A DNA stretch of 39,599 nucleotides from Pseudomonas persica. GTDB taxonomy: Bacteria; Pseudomonadota; Gammaproteobacteria; Pseudomonadales; Pseudomonadaceae. Below are positions 16,449 to 23,187 of this stretch, piece by piece. The DNA lies in assembly GCF_900291015.1 (NCBI RefSeq), contig NZ_OLKL01000024.1, positions 1-39,599 of the forward strand. The letters are read 5' to 3'. A program made the position numbers and the translations under genes. The notes below the pieces were generated by a model. It ran no database searches. It was not told where the DNA came from and saw nothing but the letters and a program-made list of their open reading frames with translations. Every line of letters begins with the position of its first letter. Within the stretch, counting starts at the first letter, position 1.

Positions 16449-16525
16449 AGGCATATAGCTCAGTTGGTTAGAGCACCACCTTGACATGGTGGGGGTCGTT
16501 GGTTCGAGTCCAATTGTGCCTACCA
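16449..16525 (+). tRNA. tRNA-Val (anticodon GAC), first copy
   Basis: The 77-nt cloverleaf has acceptor AGGCATA / TGTGCCT, D arm GCTC/GAGC, anticodon stem CCACC/GGTGG with loop TTGACAT (anticodon GAC), T arm GTTGG-TTCGAGT-CCAAT, and an encoded CCA. Position 6 of the acceptor is T, giving a T-G pair. It has its own promoter and terminator. Confidence 0.95.
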
Positions 16526-16530
16526 AATCG

Positions 16531-16565
16531 AAAAAGGGGTGATCCGTAAGGGTCATCCCTTTTTT
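16531..16565 (+). terminator. Terminator of the first tRNA-Val
   Basis: A 15-bp stem beginning AAAAAGGGGTGATCC with two G-T pairs and a short GTAA-type loop ends in a T run. Confidence 0.88.
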
Positions 16566-16647
16566 CATTGGGGTTCTACGGCAGGGCTGCGCGGCAGTCG
16601 GCCTATGCACGAATCCCGAAAGTTTTTGATTTTTCTCAAAAAAAAGC

Positions 16648-16676
16648 TTTACAGGTACGCATTCGATCATTAATAT
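16648..16676 (+). promoter_or_regulatory. Promoter of the second tRNA-Val gene
   Basis: TTTACA (16648-16653) and TAATAT (16671-16676) are 17 bp apart. The following ATGCGCACCACACGACAGGCA is almost the same as upstream of the first tRNA, but the promoter hexamers differ. Confidence 0.72.
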
Positions 16677-16690
16677 GCGCACCACACGAC

Positions 16691-16767
16691 AGGCACATAG
16701 CTCAGTTGGTTAGAGCACCACCTTGACATGGTGGGGGTCGTTGGTTCGAGTCCAATTGTGCCTACCA
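16691..16767 (+). tRNA. tRNA-Val (anticodon GAC), second copy
   Basis: It is identical to the first tRNA-Val except for acceptor position 6, where C restores a C-G pair (AGGCACA / TGTGCCT). Anticodon GAC, T arm and encoded CCA are the same. The leader just upstream is shared with the first copy, showing local duplication of the gene. Confidence 0.95.
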
Positions 16768-16772
16768 AATCG

Positions 16773-16804
16773 AAAAAGGGCGATCAGCAATGATCGCCCT
16801 TTTT
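16773..16804 (+). terminator. Terminator of the second tRNA-Val
   Basis: A perfect 14-bp stem AAAAAGGGCGATCA / TGATCGCCCTTTTT encloses a GCAA tetraloop and ends in T residues. It is symmetrical enough to work in both directions. Confidence 0.93.
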
Positions 16805-16897
16805 GCTGTGCGCGCGAAGCAGCGTGTAACATTTGGTCGCGGTTCGGGGTATTGGCCGGCGTGCTAGAATTCGCCCTTCGAATCTGGAGGTACACGC

Positions 16898-17467
16898 GTG
16901 CGCAAACTGGCTGTGGTAATGGCAGTGCTGGCCCTGGCGGGCTGTGAGAACGAGGTCGAAGGCGTGCACAAGCAGGTGGCCGAACACCTGCAAAACCCCA
17001 AGACCGCCAAGTTCGGCAACGTCCGGATTGACACCCAGGGCACCATCTGCGGTCAGGTCCGTGGCAAGGATGATGCCGGGCAGTACCAGGCCTACCGCAG
17101 CTACGTGGCGATCAAGCGTGATGGCCAGTACGAAATCATCGTCGACGACAGCGGTAACAACCTGCGCATCCGCGAGATGTGCGGCGGCGCCGAACTGCAG
17201 CGCCGCGCCGAAGCCCTGGCTGGCCAGCCGGCCCCGCAAGGCTGGGATGTGGAAGTTATCCAGGGGGCCAACATGGGCGCGCTCAGCGACATGACCGCAC
17301 GCCTGATCGAAAAGGGCATCCCGTCCTCGGTGGAGTACCGCGACGGCAAGCCGGTGGTGCTGATGGGGCCGTTCCCCAGCCGTGAGGAGGCCGAAGCACG
17401 CAAGGCCGAGGTAATGGCCAAGCTGGGTACCGATTCGGTGGTCATCCAGCACGGCGCAGCGCGTTAA
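16898..17467 (+). CDS. SPOR-domain lipoprotein (189 aa)
   Basis: The protein starts at a GTG that has GGAGG 6 nt upstream and opens a short type II signal, MRKLAVVMAVLALAGC (lipobox LAGC, Cys16). Residues about 20-100 form a domain with a possible disulphide (TICGQVRGKDD and REMCGGAELQ). The C-terminal part, from WDVEVIQGANMGALSDMTAR through VVLMGPFPSREEAEARKAEV to the end, is a SPOR-like repeat, the fold that binds denuded peptidoglycan glycans at septa. It is therefore probably an envelope protein with peptidoglycan affinity. It is not otherwise characterised and has no operon partner. Confidence 0.75.
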   Translation: MRKLAVVMAVLALAGCENEVEGVHKQVAEHLQNPKTAKFGNVRIDTQGTICGQVRGKDDAGQYQAYRSYVAIKRDGQYEIIVDDSGNNLRIREMCGGAELQRRAEALAGQPAPQGWDVEVIQGANMGALSDMTARLIEKGIPSSVEYRDGKPVVLMGPFPSREEAEARKAEVMAKLGTDSVVIQHGAAR

Positions 17468-17615
17468 ACCCGGCTCCTGCAGGCGCTGCTTTTTGTGGGG
17501 GGCTTCCACAAGTCCGTTCCTGCAAGGTCGGCGCAGCACAGTCACGCGTGCGCTAGACATTGTCCGCACAGTTTTGGCTATGCTTGACAGGAAGAAGCCG
17601 AACGGGGAGGGCCTC

Positions 17616-18041
17616 ATGTCTACACTGGAGCGGGCCATTGCCGTGGCCGCCAGGGCGCATGAAGGGCAGTACGACAAGGGTGGGGCTGCTTATATCCTCC
17701 ACCCGCTACGCGTGATGATGCGGGTTTCCACACCTGAACAACGGATTGTCGCGGTGCTTCACGATGTGATCGAAGACACCCCGCTGACCCTGTCCGACCT
17801 GGCGCGCGAGGGCTTCGCGCTGAAAATCCTTGCCGCCTTGCTGGCGCTCAGCCGTCGTGAGGGCGAGGCCTACCAGGACTTCGTGGTGCGCCTGGGCGGT
17901 GACCCGCTGGCGCGCACCGTCAAACTGGCCGACCTGGCCGACAACAGCGACCTTTCGCGCATCCCGTGCCCGGGCCCCGCCGACCTGGCGCGGCTGGCGC
18001 GTTACCGTGAAGCCAGCGCCTACCTGCAGGCATTGCCCTGA
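17616..18041 (+). CDS. HD-domain phosphohydrolase, small alarmone hydrolase-like
   Basis: The 141-residue protein is essentially one HD domain. Metal and substrate motifs visible are AARAHEGQYDKGG (His15), YILHPLRV (His29), AVLHDVIEDT (His49-Asp50, Glu53-Asp54) and VKLADLADNSDLS (Asp106, Asn110). This layout matches the hydrolase part of RelA/SpoT and the stand-alone small alarmone hydrolases such as Mesh1, which remove pyrophosphate from (p)ppGpp, though activity on another nucleotide is possible. The ATG at 17616 follows GGGAGG at a normal distance. It converges on endA with 3 bp between stops. Confidence 0.78.
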   Translation: MSTLERAIAVAARAHEGQYDKGGAAYILHPLRVMMRVSTPEQRIVAVLHDVIEDTPLTLSDLAREGFALKILAALLALSRREGEAYQDFVVRLGGDPLARTVKLADLADNSDLSRIPCPGPADLARLARYREASAYLQALP

Positions 18042-18044
18042 GGT

Positions 18045-18737
18045 TCAGCCACAGGCCTTGAGGTTGACCGGCCCGACGAACTCATTGCCGCGCCCCATCA
18101 CGCAGGCCACCTGCTGGTTGCGTTGCCGCTCCCAGGCTTGCGGCGGGTAGGTTTTGTGCCAGGCTTCGAACAACTGGCGGTCCTGCCGGGACAGGCGCAG
18201 GTTGTACTGCTTGCTCATGTAAAAGTAGGTGCGTGCGATCATGCCGCGGATGGATGGGCGTGGCATGACCTTCTTGGCCTTGAAGTCGACCTGGGTCAGG
18301 CAGCTGCCATACTGGCCACGCTGCTCGGGGAGCCAGCCAAAACTGAAATTGCTGCGGTCGCCATTGACCTCGCCGATGCTTGGCACCAGGTTGTGCAGGT
18401 CGGCCTCGGCACGCTTGTACACCTCGTCATGCTGCGAGCACTGCTTGCGCCCGCCATTTTGCCAACACTGGCGCTGATGACCGATCTGCCAGGCCGGCAC
18501 GATGTGTTCCCACTCGATGCGCGCTGCGCGCTGGGCATTCTTGCGCGGGGTATAGCCGCAGGACGCCAGGTCGACCCTGTTGCCTTTGTACTTGCAGCCG
18601 CAATAGAACTCGGTCGATTGCGGCGCATACAGCTTCCAGGCAACCTTCTTGGCCTCCTGGAAGGTCCGCGGGGCGTCGGCTTGAGCGAAGGGGGTGGTCA
18701 GAAACAGGCAAACAGCCGCGACAAGCGAAACTCTCAT
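18045..18737 (-). CDS. endA: Endonuclease I, periplasmic DNase
   Basis: The 230-residue precursor has a Sec signal (MRVSLVAAVCLFLTTPFAQA). The mature protein has the endonuclease I beta-beta-alpha-metal core: RIEWEHIVPAW with catalytic His78, then DLHNLVPSIGEVNGDRSN. Several cysteines (CGC, CGY, CW, CS) can form the disulphides known in this family. EndA cuts double-stranded DNA in the periplasm. It starts 6 bp after the DUF1654 gene on the same strand, so both are probably transcribed from the LexA-box promoter upstream of that gene. The start has no ribosome site of its own far from the DUF1654 stop, consistent with coupling. Confidence 0.92.
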   Translation of the reverse strand: MRVSLVAAVCLFLTTPFAQADAPRTFQEAKKVAWKLYAPQSTEFYCGCKYKGNRVDLASCGYTPRKNAQRAARIEWEHIVPAWQIGHQRQCWQNGGRKQCSQHDEVYKRAEADLHNLVPSIGEVNGDRSNFSFGWLPEQRGQYGSCLTQVDFKAKKVMPRPSIRGMIARTYFYMSKQYNLRLSRQDRQLFEAWHKTYPPQAWERQRNQQVACVMGRGNEFVGPVNLKACG

Positions 18738-18743
18738 GCGTGG

Positions 18744-18992
18744 TCAGTCTTCCTTCGGCACGGTCCAGAAAATCTGCACGCCGCCATCATCGCGGTGGGC
18801 GAGGGTGACGTTGTCGTTTTCGGCGATTTCCCCGAGCAGGGTTTCCCAGTCTTCCGGGGCTTCCTGTTCCAGACGGAAGATCAGCACCGCGCGGCTGCGC
18901 TGGGCGGTGGGGCTGTTGATGATCTTCTGGATGCGCATACCCAGTTGTTCATAGCTGCTCGAGGTGGCGGAGGCGGTGCTGGACACAGGCAT
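18744..18992 (-). CDS. DUF1654 domain protein (82 aa)
   Basis: The protein begins MPVSSTASATSSSYEQLGMR and contains IQKIINSPTAQRSRAVLIFR and APEDWETLLGEIAENDNVTL, which matches the Pseudomonas DUF1654 family. It is a small cytoplasmic alpha/beta protein of unknown role, also seen in phage-related contexts. I chose the ATG at 18992 with AAGGA just before it. A GTG in frame at 19028 would put the LexA box inside the coding region and adds cysteine-rich residues unlike the family. The strong LexA site upstream and endA directly downstream suggest a DNA-damage connection. Confidence 0.75.
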   Translation of the reverse strand: MPVSSTASATSSSYEQLGMRIQKIINSPTAQRSRAVLIFRLEQEAPEDWETLLGEIAENDNVTLAHRDDGGVQIFWTVPKED

Positions 18993-19004
18993 TTCCTTGT
19001 TTTG

Positions 19005-19020
19005 CTGTACGCACATACAG
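19005..19020 (-). promoter_or_regulatory. LexA (SOS) box upstream of DUF1654-endA
   Basis: CTGTACGCACATACAG fits the CTGT-N8-ACAG form of gamma-proteobacterial LexA sites and is 12 bp upstream of the DUF1654 start. On the minus strand TTGCGA and TACTGT, 17 bp apart, would form a promoter whose -10 overlaps the first bases of the box, the usual geometry for LexA repression. Confidence 0.7.
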
Positions 19021-19122
19021 TATTTCACGGTAAGTAATTTCGCAACAGCCTGTCAGGTGAAAACTGTGCTCAAGCCTGGATGGCGGGCATGCAGCCGGTA
19101 TAGTTATCCTTTCATGGCCAAG

Positions 19123-20037
19123 CTATCGCTTGGCTGCGTTTTCAAACAGCCAATCACGAAATGCCATTATCTTTGGCAGGCTTGCACATTCCGGGCGATA
19201 CACCACGTAATAGGCCAGCGCCGAATGGAAGGTGATGTGCGGGAACAGCCGGACCAACCGGCCTGCTGCCACATCATCGTGGGCCATGACACTACGTGCC
19301 AGTGCCACACCTTGGCCATCGATCGCCGCTTGCAGCACGGCAGCGGAGTTGTTGATCTTCAACGCCCGCGCAGTGGCAACACAGGCCACGCCTGACTTTT
19401 TGACCCAGGCCGTCCAGGTGGGGAAGTCCGAGCGCTCATCCATCGACAGGTCATGAATCAGTGTTGCCTGCGCCAGGTCTTCTGGCGTTTGCAGGCGTGA
19501 AGGGGCGCGCACAAGGGTCGGGGAGCAAACCGGGTATACCTCTTCATCCATCAACCGTTCTGCGGTCAGTCCTGGCCACGCGCCCGGGCCGTAGCGCACC
19601 CCTATGTCGATGCGCTGCGCGACGAAATCGACCGCGCGCAGATTGGTGTCCAGGCGCACATCCATGTCGGGCCATGCAGCATGGAAACTCTCGATCCGCG
19701 GCAGCAGCCATTTGGCCGCGAACGCCGGGCTTACGGTCACCGTCAGTGCCCCGCTGGTGGTGCCTTCCTTGAGTCGCTCGAGCCCTGCCGCCAGGCGATC
19801 GAAGCCTGCTCGCAGGTCCGGTAGCGCCTGTTCGGCGGTCTCTGTCGCGACGAGCCTCACGCGTCCACTGGTTGCCCGGTGAAACAGAGGTGTACCGAGC
19901 CAGTCCTCCAGCGAGCGAACCAGTTGGCCAACGGCAGCGGGGGTGACATTGAGCTCTGCGGCAGCCGCGGAAAAACTCTGATGGCGGGCGCTGGCCTCGA
20001 AGGCACGCAAGGCATTGAGGTGTATCGGCATCTTCAT
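19123..20037 (-). CDS. LysR-family regulator, GcvA-like
   Basis: The 304-residue protein begins MKMPIHLNALRAFEASARHQ with the HTH segment SFSAAAAELNVTPAAVGQLVRSLEDWLGTPLF (about residues 20-51). The effector domain contains TVTVSPAFAAKWLLPRIESF, VAQRIDIGVRYGPGAWPGL and IDGQGVALARSVMAHDDVAAGRLVRLF, all typical of the GcvA/AmpR branch. It diverges from an SDR oxidoreductase and a cupin gene and very probably controls them. No strong ribosome site precedes the first ATG; the second, two codons on, is equally possible. Codon use is less GC-biased than the flanking core genes, in line with a recently acquired cluster. Confidence 0.87.
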   Translation of the reverse strand: MKMPIHLNALRAFEASARHQSFSAAAAELNVTPAAVGQLVRSLEDWLGTPLFHRATSGRVRLVATETAEQALPDLRAGFDRLAAGLERLKEGTTSGALTVTVSPAFAAKWLLPRIESFHAAWPDMDVRLDTNLRAVDFVAQRIDIGVRYGPGAWPGLTAERLMDEEVYPVCSPTLVRAPSRLQTPEDLAQATLIHDLSMDERSDFPTWTAWVKKSGVACVATARALKINNSAAVLQAAIDGQGVALARSVMAHDDVAAGRLVRLFPHITFHSALAYYVVYRPECASLPKIMAFRDWLFENAAKR

Positions 20038-20150
20038 GGCAGTAAAGTTTTTCTTTGTCGTGCTGGCAGTTTATATCGTTTGTCGCTGCACCGCATGCCG
20101 CGAATAATCCGCCCCAGGTTAGCCATTCACAAAGAGGCAAAGAGGTTCGC

Positions 20151-20924
20151 ATGAGTATCGAATTCAACGGTAAGAAACTGCTGGTGGTCGGTGGCAGCAG
20201 CGGGATGGGGCTTGAAGTGGCACGTGCAGTGCTCGCAGGCGGCGGCAGCGTGGTTATCGTCGGTCACCGCCCGGAAAAGACCGAAGCGGCACGTGAAGCG
20301 CTGTCCGCTTTGGGGCCTGTCAGCGCATTGGTCGCCGACCTGGCCAACGAAGACGCCGTTGCCAGACTGATCGAAACGCTCGATGAGCGGCATGCCGACA
20401 TCGACCTGTTGGTCAATGCCGCTGGGGTGTTCTTCCCCAAGCCGTTCCTCGAACACCAAGGCGCTGATTACGATCAGTACATGAAGCTCAACAAGGCATT
20501 CTTCTTCATCACCCAGAAGGTCGCGGCGAACATGGTCGCCGACGGACGCCCGGGCGCCATCGTCAACATCGGCTCCATGTGGGCCAGGCAAGCCATCGCC
20601 GCAACTCCATCCACGGCGTACTCCATGGCCAAGGCAGGCCTGCACGCGTTGACACAGCACCTGGCGATGGAGCTGGCGCCGAAAAACATTCGCGTCAATG
20701 CCGTTTCGCCTGCGGTGGTACAAACGCCGATCTACGAAGGTTTCATCCCTAAAGCCGAAGTGCACGGCGCTTTGCAGGGGTTCAACAGCTTCCACCCGAT
20801 CGGCCGTGTCGGTACCCCTCAGGACGTCGCTGAAGTCATCGCGTTTCTGCTGTCCGACAAGGCCAGCTGGGTCACCGGTGCCATCTGGGATGTCGATGGC
20901 GGCGTGATGGCGGGGCGCAACTAG
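20151..20924 (+). CDS. SDR-family NAD(P)-dependent oxidoreductase
   Basis: This is a classical short-chain dehydrogenase of 257 residues. It has the cofactor motif [13 protein letters not shown] (residues 12-24), LLVNAAG with Asn89, and the catalytic set Ser142 in VNIGSMW with YSMAK (Tyr157, Lys161). NVRVNAV-type [16 protein letters not shown] and the C-terminal [12 protein letters not shown] complete the fold. HRP after the second strand favours NADP(H). AGAGG precedes the ATG at 20151, which I prefer over a longer frame starting at 20055 inside the divergent promoter region. Substrate unknown. Its neighbours suggest it works with the cupin protein downstream under the divergent LysR regulator. 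Confidence 0.88.
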   Translation: MSIEFNGKKLLVVGGSSGMGLEVARAVLAGGGSVVIVGHRPEKTEAAREALSALGPVSALVADLANEDAVARLIETLDERHADIDLLVNAAGVFFPKPFLEHQGADYDQYMKLNKAFFFITQKVAANMVADGRPGAIVNIGSMWARQAIAATPSTAYSMAKAGLHALTQHLAMELAPKNIRVNAVSPAVVQTPIYEGFIPKAEVHGALQGFNSFHPIGRVGTPQDVAEVIAFLLSDKASWVTGAIWDVDGGVMAGRN

Positions 20925-21107
20925 TTGCTCGGCGCTGCTCAGCGAGCGCGCCAACACTTGAGGTATTGCGCCATGATGAAAGACAGGAACGGTTATCGTA
21001 CGTACCGGCCTGCCTCGGCGTTGCCAGCGCCCAGAACGCAGGGGCGGCACAGGTGTACTCGGCGCGTGTGCCCGATGCGCACGCTCAACTTCCCGACGCT
21101 TGATGTT

Positions 21108-21130
21108 CATGGGGCCGGTATGGCCCCATG
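21108..21130 (+). other. Hairpin between SDR and cupin genes
   Basis: A perfect 9-bp stem CATGGGGCC / GGCCCCATG with a GGTAT loop sits 22 bp before the cupin start. It lacks a T run, so it is probably not a terminator. It could affect cupin translation or mark a processing site. The remaining 183 bp of this gap (20925-21107) shows no convincing gene. Confidence 0.5.
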
Positions 21131-21152
21131 ACACCTTTCCAGGACCTTGCAC

Positions 21153-21821
21153 ATGCTCGTCAATGCAGACTTTTCCCAACCTGCCGTCGTTCTGGCCGAC
21201 GATTACCAATGGGTAACCTCCCCGCAGCAGGGAGTGGAGCGGGTGATGCTGGACCGGCTTGGTGGTGAAAAAGCCAGGGCGACGAGCATCGTGCGCTACG
21301 CACCTCATTCCAGCTTCCCTCGCCACACTCACCCGGGCGGCGAGGAAATTCTTGTGCTTTGCGGAACATTCTCGGAAGGCGAACAGCATTACCCGGCTGG
21401 TTACTACCTGCGCAATCCGCCAGGTTCGAGCCATCAGCCCTCCAGCCACGAGGGGGCGATCATCTTCGTCAAACTGTGGCAGATGAAGCCTGACGATCAT
21501 GCCTCGGTTTGCATCGACACCCGAAACCCTGTCTGTTGGGTACACCAGGAAGGGCGCGCTATCTGTGCGCTTTTCCATAGCGCCCATGAACAGGTCAGCC
21601 TGCAGCGGTTGGCGCCGGCAGCGCCCTTGCTCATCCCGCCGGTGGCTGGTGCCGAACTGCTGGTCGTCACTGGCGAGGTCGCGGCTTGCGGGAAAACGTT
21701 GCGTAGCGGTAGCTGGATGCGGCAACCCAAAGGGCTTGAGCTGCACCTGACGGCGGGTGGCCAGGGCGCCACGGTATACCTCAAGACCGGGCACCTGGCC
21801 GACACGCCTGGGCACCGGTGA
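21153..21821 (+). CDS. Double-cupin protein, ChrR-like
   Basis: The 222-residue protein carries a ChrR-type cupin: RHTHPGGEEILVLCGTFSEG (metal ligands His58, His60, Glu64), then YPAGYYLRNPPGSSHQPSS with His94, and FVKLWQM. The second half (about 130-222) is a degenerate cupin without the metal-binding histidines. ChrR-like cupins occur as zinc-binding anti-sigma factors and as stand-alone enzymes or sensors, for example acetylacetone-cleaving-type proteins. No sigma-binding N-terminal domain or sigma factor gene is present, so an enzymatic or sensory role is more likely. AGGA lies before the ATG at 21153. Confidence 0.78.
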   Translation: MLVNADFSQPAVVLADDYQWVTSPQQGVERVMLDRLGGEKARATSIVRYAPHSSFPRHTHPGGEEILVLCGTFSEGEQHYPAGYYLRNPPGSSHQPSSHEGAIIFVKLWQMKPDDHASVCIDTRNPVCWVHQEGRAICALFHSAHEQVSLQRLAPAAPLLIPPVAGAELLVVTGEVAACGKTLRSGSWMRQPKGLELHLTAGGQGATVYLKTGHLADTPGHR

Positions 21822-21860
21822 ACCACGAAAACGCAATCGGGTCCCAGGCCAGGGAAGCGA

Positions 21861-21944
21861 TCAACACTCCCAGAAGATCCGTTGAAGCTCCTTGCTGTCC
21901 CGGGGCCTGGTCATCGCCACCATCGCCAGGATCCGCGCCTTTGA
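21861..21944 (-). pseudogene. ansB: C-terminal remnant of a glutaminase-asparaginase gene
   Basis: On the minus strand the last 27 codons before a TGA read SKARILAMVAMTRPRDSKEL followed by QRIFWEC. From memory this is nearly the C-terminus of the periplasmic glutaminase-asparaginase of Pseudomonas (KARILAMVAL..QDSKELQRIFWEY). Upstream of it the sequence no longer resembles that protein, and no signal peptide or active-site threonine segment is present. In related P. putida strains I recall an asparaginase gene between the endA region and rbsB, so this appears to be the leftover after deletion or replacement. Confidence 0.6.
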
Positions 21945-22123
21945 GATGGTTGTTGTGTCGCGCAGGGCTTCAGGCAGGTTTCGTACCAGTTGCGCGGGCG
22001 GGCCTTGTGGGCGCGCGCTCCATTCGAGATTGCGAACACACGCAGGAAAAGACGTTCGGCTTTTCGGAAAAAATCTGGATAAACTGCCCCAGGCTCGACT
22101 TGACCTCCGCCAGTAAAACGGAT

Positions 22124-22152
22124 TTGACAAACCCCGGTCCTGTTTCCATAGT
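22124..22152 (+). promoter_or_regulatory. Promoter of the rbs operon
   Basis: TTGACA (22124-22129, perfect) and CATAGT (22147-22152, four of six) are 17 bp apart. Transcription would begin inside the downstream operator, which suits repression by RbsR. The rest of the 388-bp gap (21822-22123) holds the asparaginase remnant and nothing else I could assign. Confidence 0.65.
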
Positions 22153-22159
22153 TAGTCAA

Positions 22160-22173
22160 CGCAAACGTTTGCG
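22160..22173. promoter_or_regulatory. RbsR operator (LacI-type palindrome)
   Basis: CGCAAACGTTTGCG is a perfect 14-bp palindrome with a central CG, the standard LacI/PurR/RbsR operator form. It lies 8 bp after the -10 and 36 bp before rbsB. The rbsR gene is in the same operon, so control is probably autoregulatory and relieved by ribose. Confidence 0.8.
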
Positions 22174-22209
22174 ATCCGACAAAAAACATAAGATCCGGAG
22201 TCATCGTCC

Positions 22210-23166
22210 ATGAAACTGCCGTTCCCCGGTCGTCTGCTGGCCCTCGCGGTCATTTCCTCGTTGTCCTTCGCCCTGCCGCTCTCTGCCGCTCACGCCGAAG
22301 ACAAGCCCAAGGTCGCCCTGGTCATGAAGTCGCTGGCCAACGAGTTCTTCCGCACCATGGAAGACGGCGCCAAGGGCTACCAGGCAGCCCACGCCGGCGA
22401 GTTCGAGCTGATCGCCAACGGCATCAAGAACGAGACCGACACCGGCGAGCAGATCCGCATCGTCGAGCAGATGGTCAACGCGGGCGCCAAGGCCCTGGTC
22501 ATTGCCCCGGCCGATTCCAAGGCGCTGGTGTCGGCGGTGAAGAAGGCCATGGACCAGGGCGTGGTGGTGATCAATATCGACAACCGCCTGGACCCGGCGC
22601 TGCTCAAGAGCAAAGGCATCAGCGTACCCTTCGTAGGCCCCGACAACCGCAAGGGCGCGCGCCTGGTCGGCGACTACCTGGCCAACGAGAAGCTCAAGGC
22701 CGGCGACCAGGTCGGCATCATCGAAGGCGTGCCGACCACCACCAACGCCCAGCAACGTACCGCCGGCTTCAAGGACGCCATGGACGCCGCGCAGGTCAGG
22801 ATCGTCTCGGTGCAGAGCGGCAACTGGGAAATCGACAAAGGCAACGCCGTCGCTGCCTCCATGCTCAACGAATACCCCGACCTGAAAGCCCTGCTGGCCG
22901 GCAACGACAGCATGGCCCTGGGCGCCGTGTCGGCCGTGCGTGCCGCCGGCAAGACCGGCCAGGTGCAAGTGGTGGGCTACGACAACATCAACGCCATCAA
23001 GCCGATGCTCGCCGATGGCCGTGTGCTCGCCACCCTCGACCAGGCGGCCAGCCAACAGGCGGTGTACGGCATCCAGGCGGCGCTGAAAATGGTCAAGGGC
23101 GAGAAACCCGACGTGGATGCTGACAACGTCATCCAGACCCCGGTCCGACTCATCACCAAGCCCTGA
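22210..23166 (+). CDS. rbsB: Ribose ABC transporter periplasmic binding protein
   Basis: The 318-residue precursor has a Sec signal ending at AHA (about residue 29). The mature part is a type I sugar-binding fold: KVALVMKSLANEFFRTMEDGA, LVIAPADSKALVSAV, INIDNRLD, PFVGPDNRKGARL, GVPTTTNAQQRTAGF, LAGNDSMALGAV and VVGYDNINAIKPML. The order and the aspartates and asparagines match RbsB. It delivers ribose to the RbsAC complex. It is the first gene of rbsBACRKD, preceded by the promoter and palindromic operator. The order with the binding protein first is the usual Pseudomonas arrangement. Confidence 0.94.
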   Translation: MKLPFPGRLLALAVISSLSFALPLSAAHAEDKPKVALVMKSLANEFFRTMEDGAKGYQAAHAGEFELIANGIKNETDTGEQIRIVEQMVNAGAKALVIAPADSKALVSAVKKAMDQGVVVINIDNRLDPALLKSKGISVPFVGPDNRKGARLVGDYLANEKLKAGDQVGIIEGVPTTTNAQQRTAGFKDAMDAAQVRIVSVQSGNWEIDKGNAVAASMLNEYPDLKALLAGNDSMALGAVSAVRAAGKTGQVQVVGYDNINAIKPMLADGRVLATLDQAASQQAVYGIQAALKMVKGEKPDVDADNVIQTPVRLITKP

Positions 23167-23187
23167 TCGCTGGCAGGAGAAACGGCC

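Noticed and set aside
19005..19028. GTG start at 19028 for the DUF1654 gene
   Set aside because: It would place the LexA box inside the coding sequence, has no ribosome site and adds residues not typical for the family.
20925..21131. Possible 68-residue protein between the SDR and cupin genes
   Set aside because: It begins at TTG, has no ribosome site, is very arginine- and proline-rich and resembles no family. The region is better seen as intergenic with a hairpin.
21945..22120. Upstream part of the asparaginase-like frame (to 22130)
   Set aside because: The frame stays open, but the translated residues before SKARILAMVA show no likeness to asparaginase, so only the last 27 codons are called a remnant.
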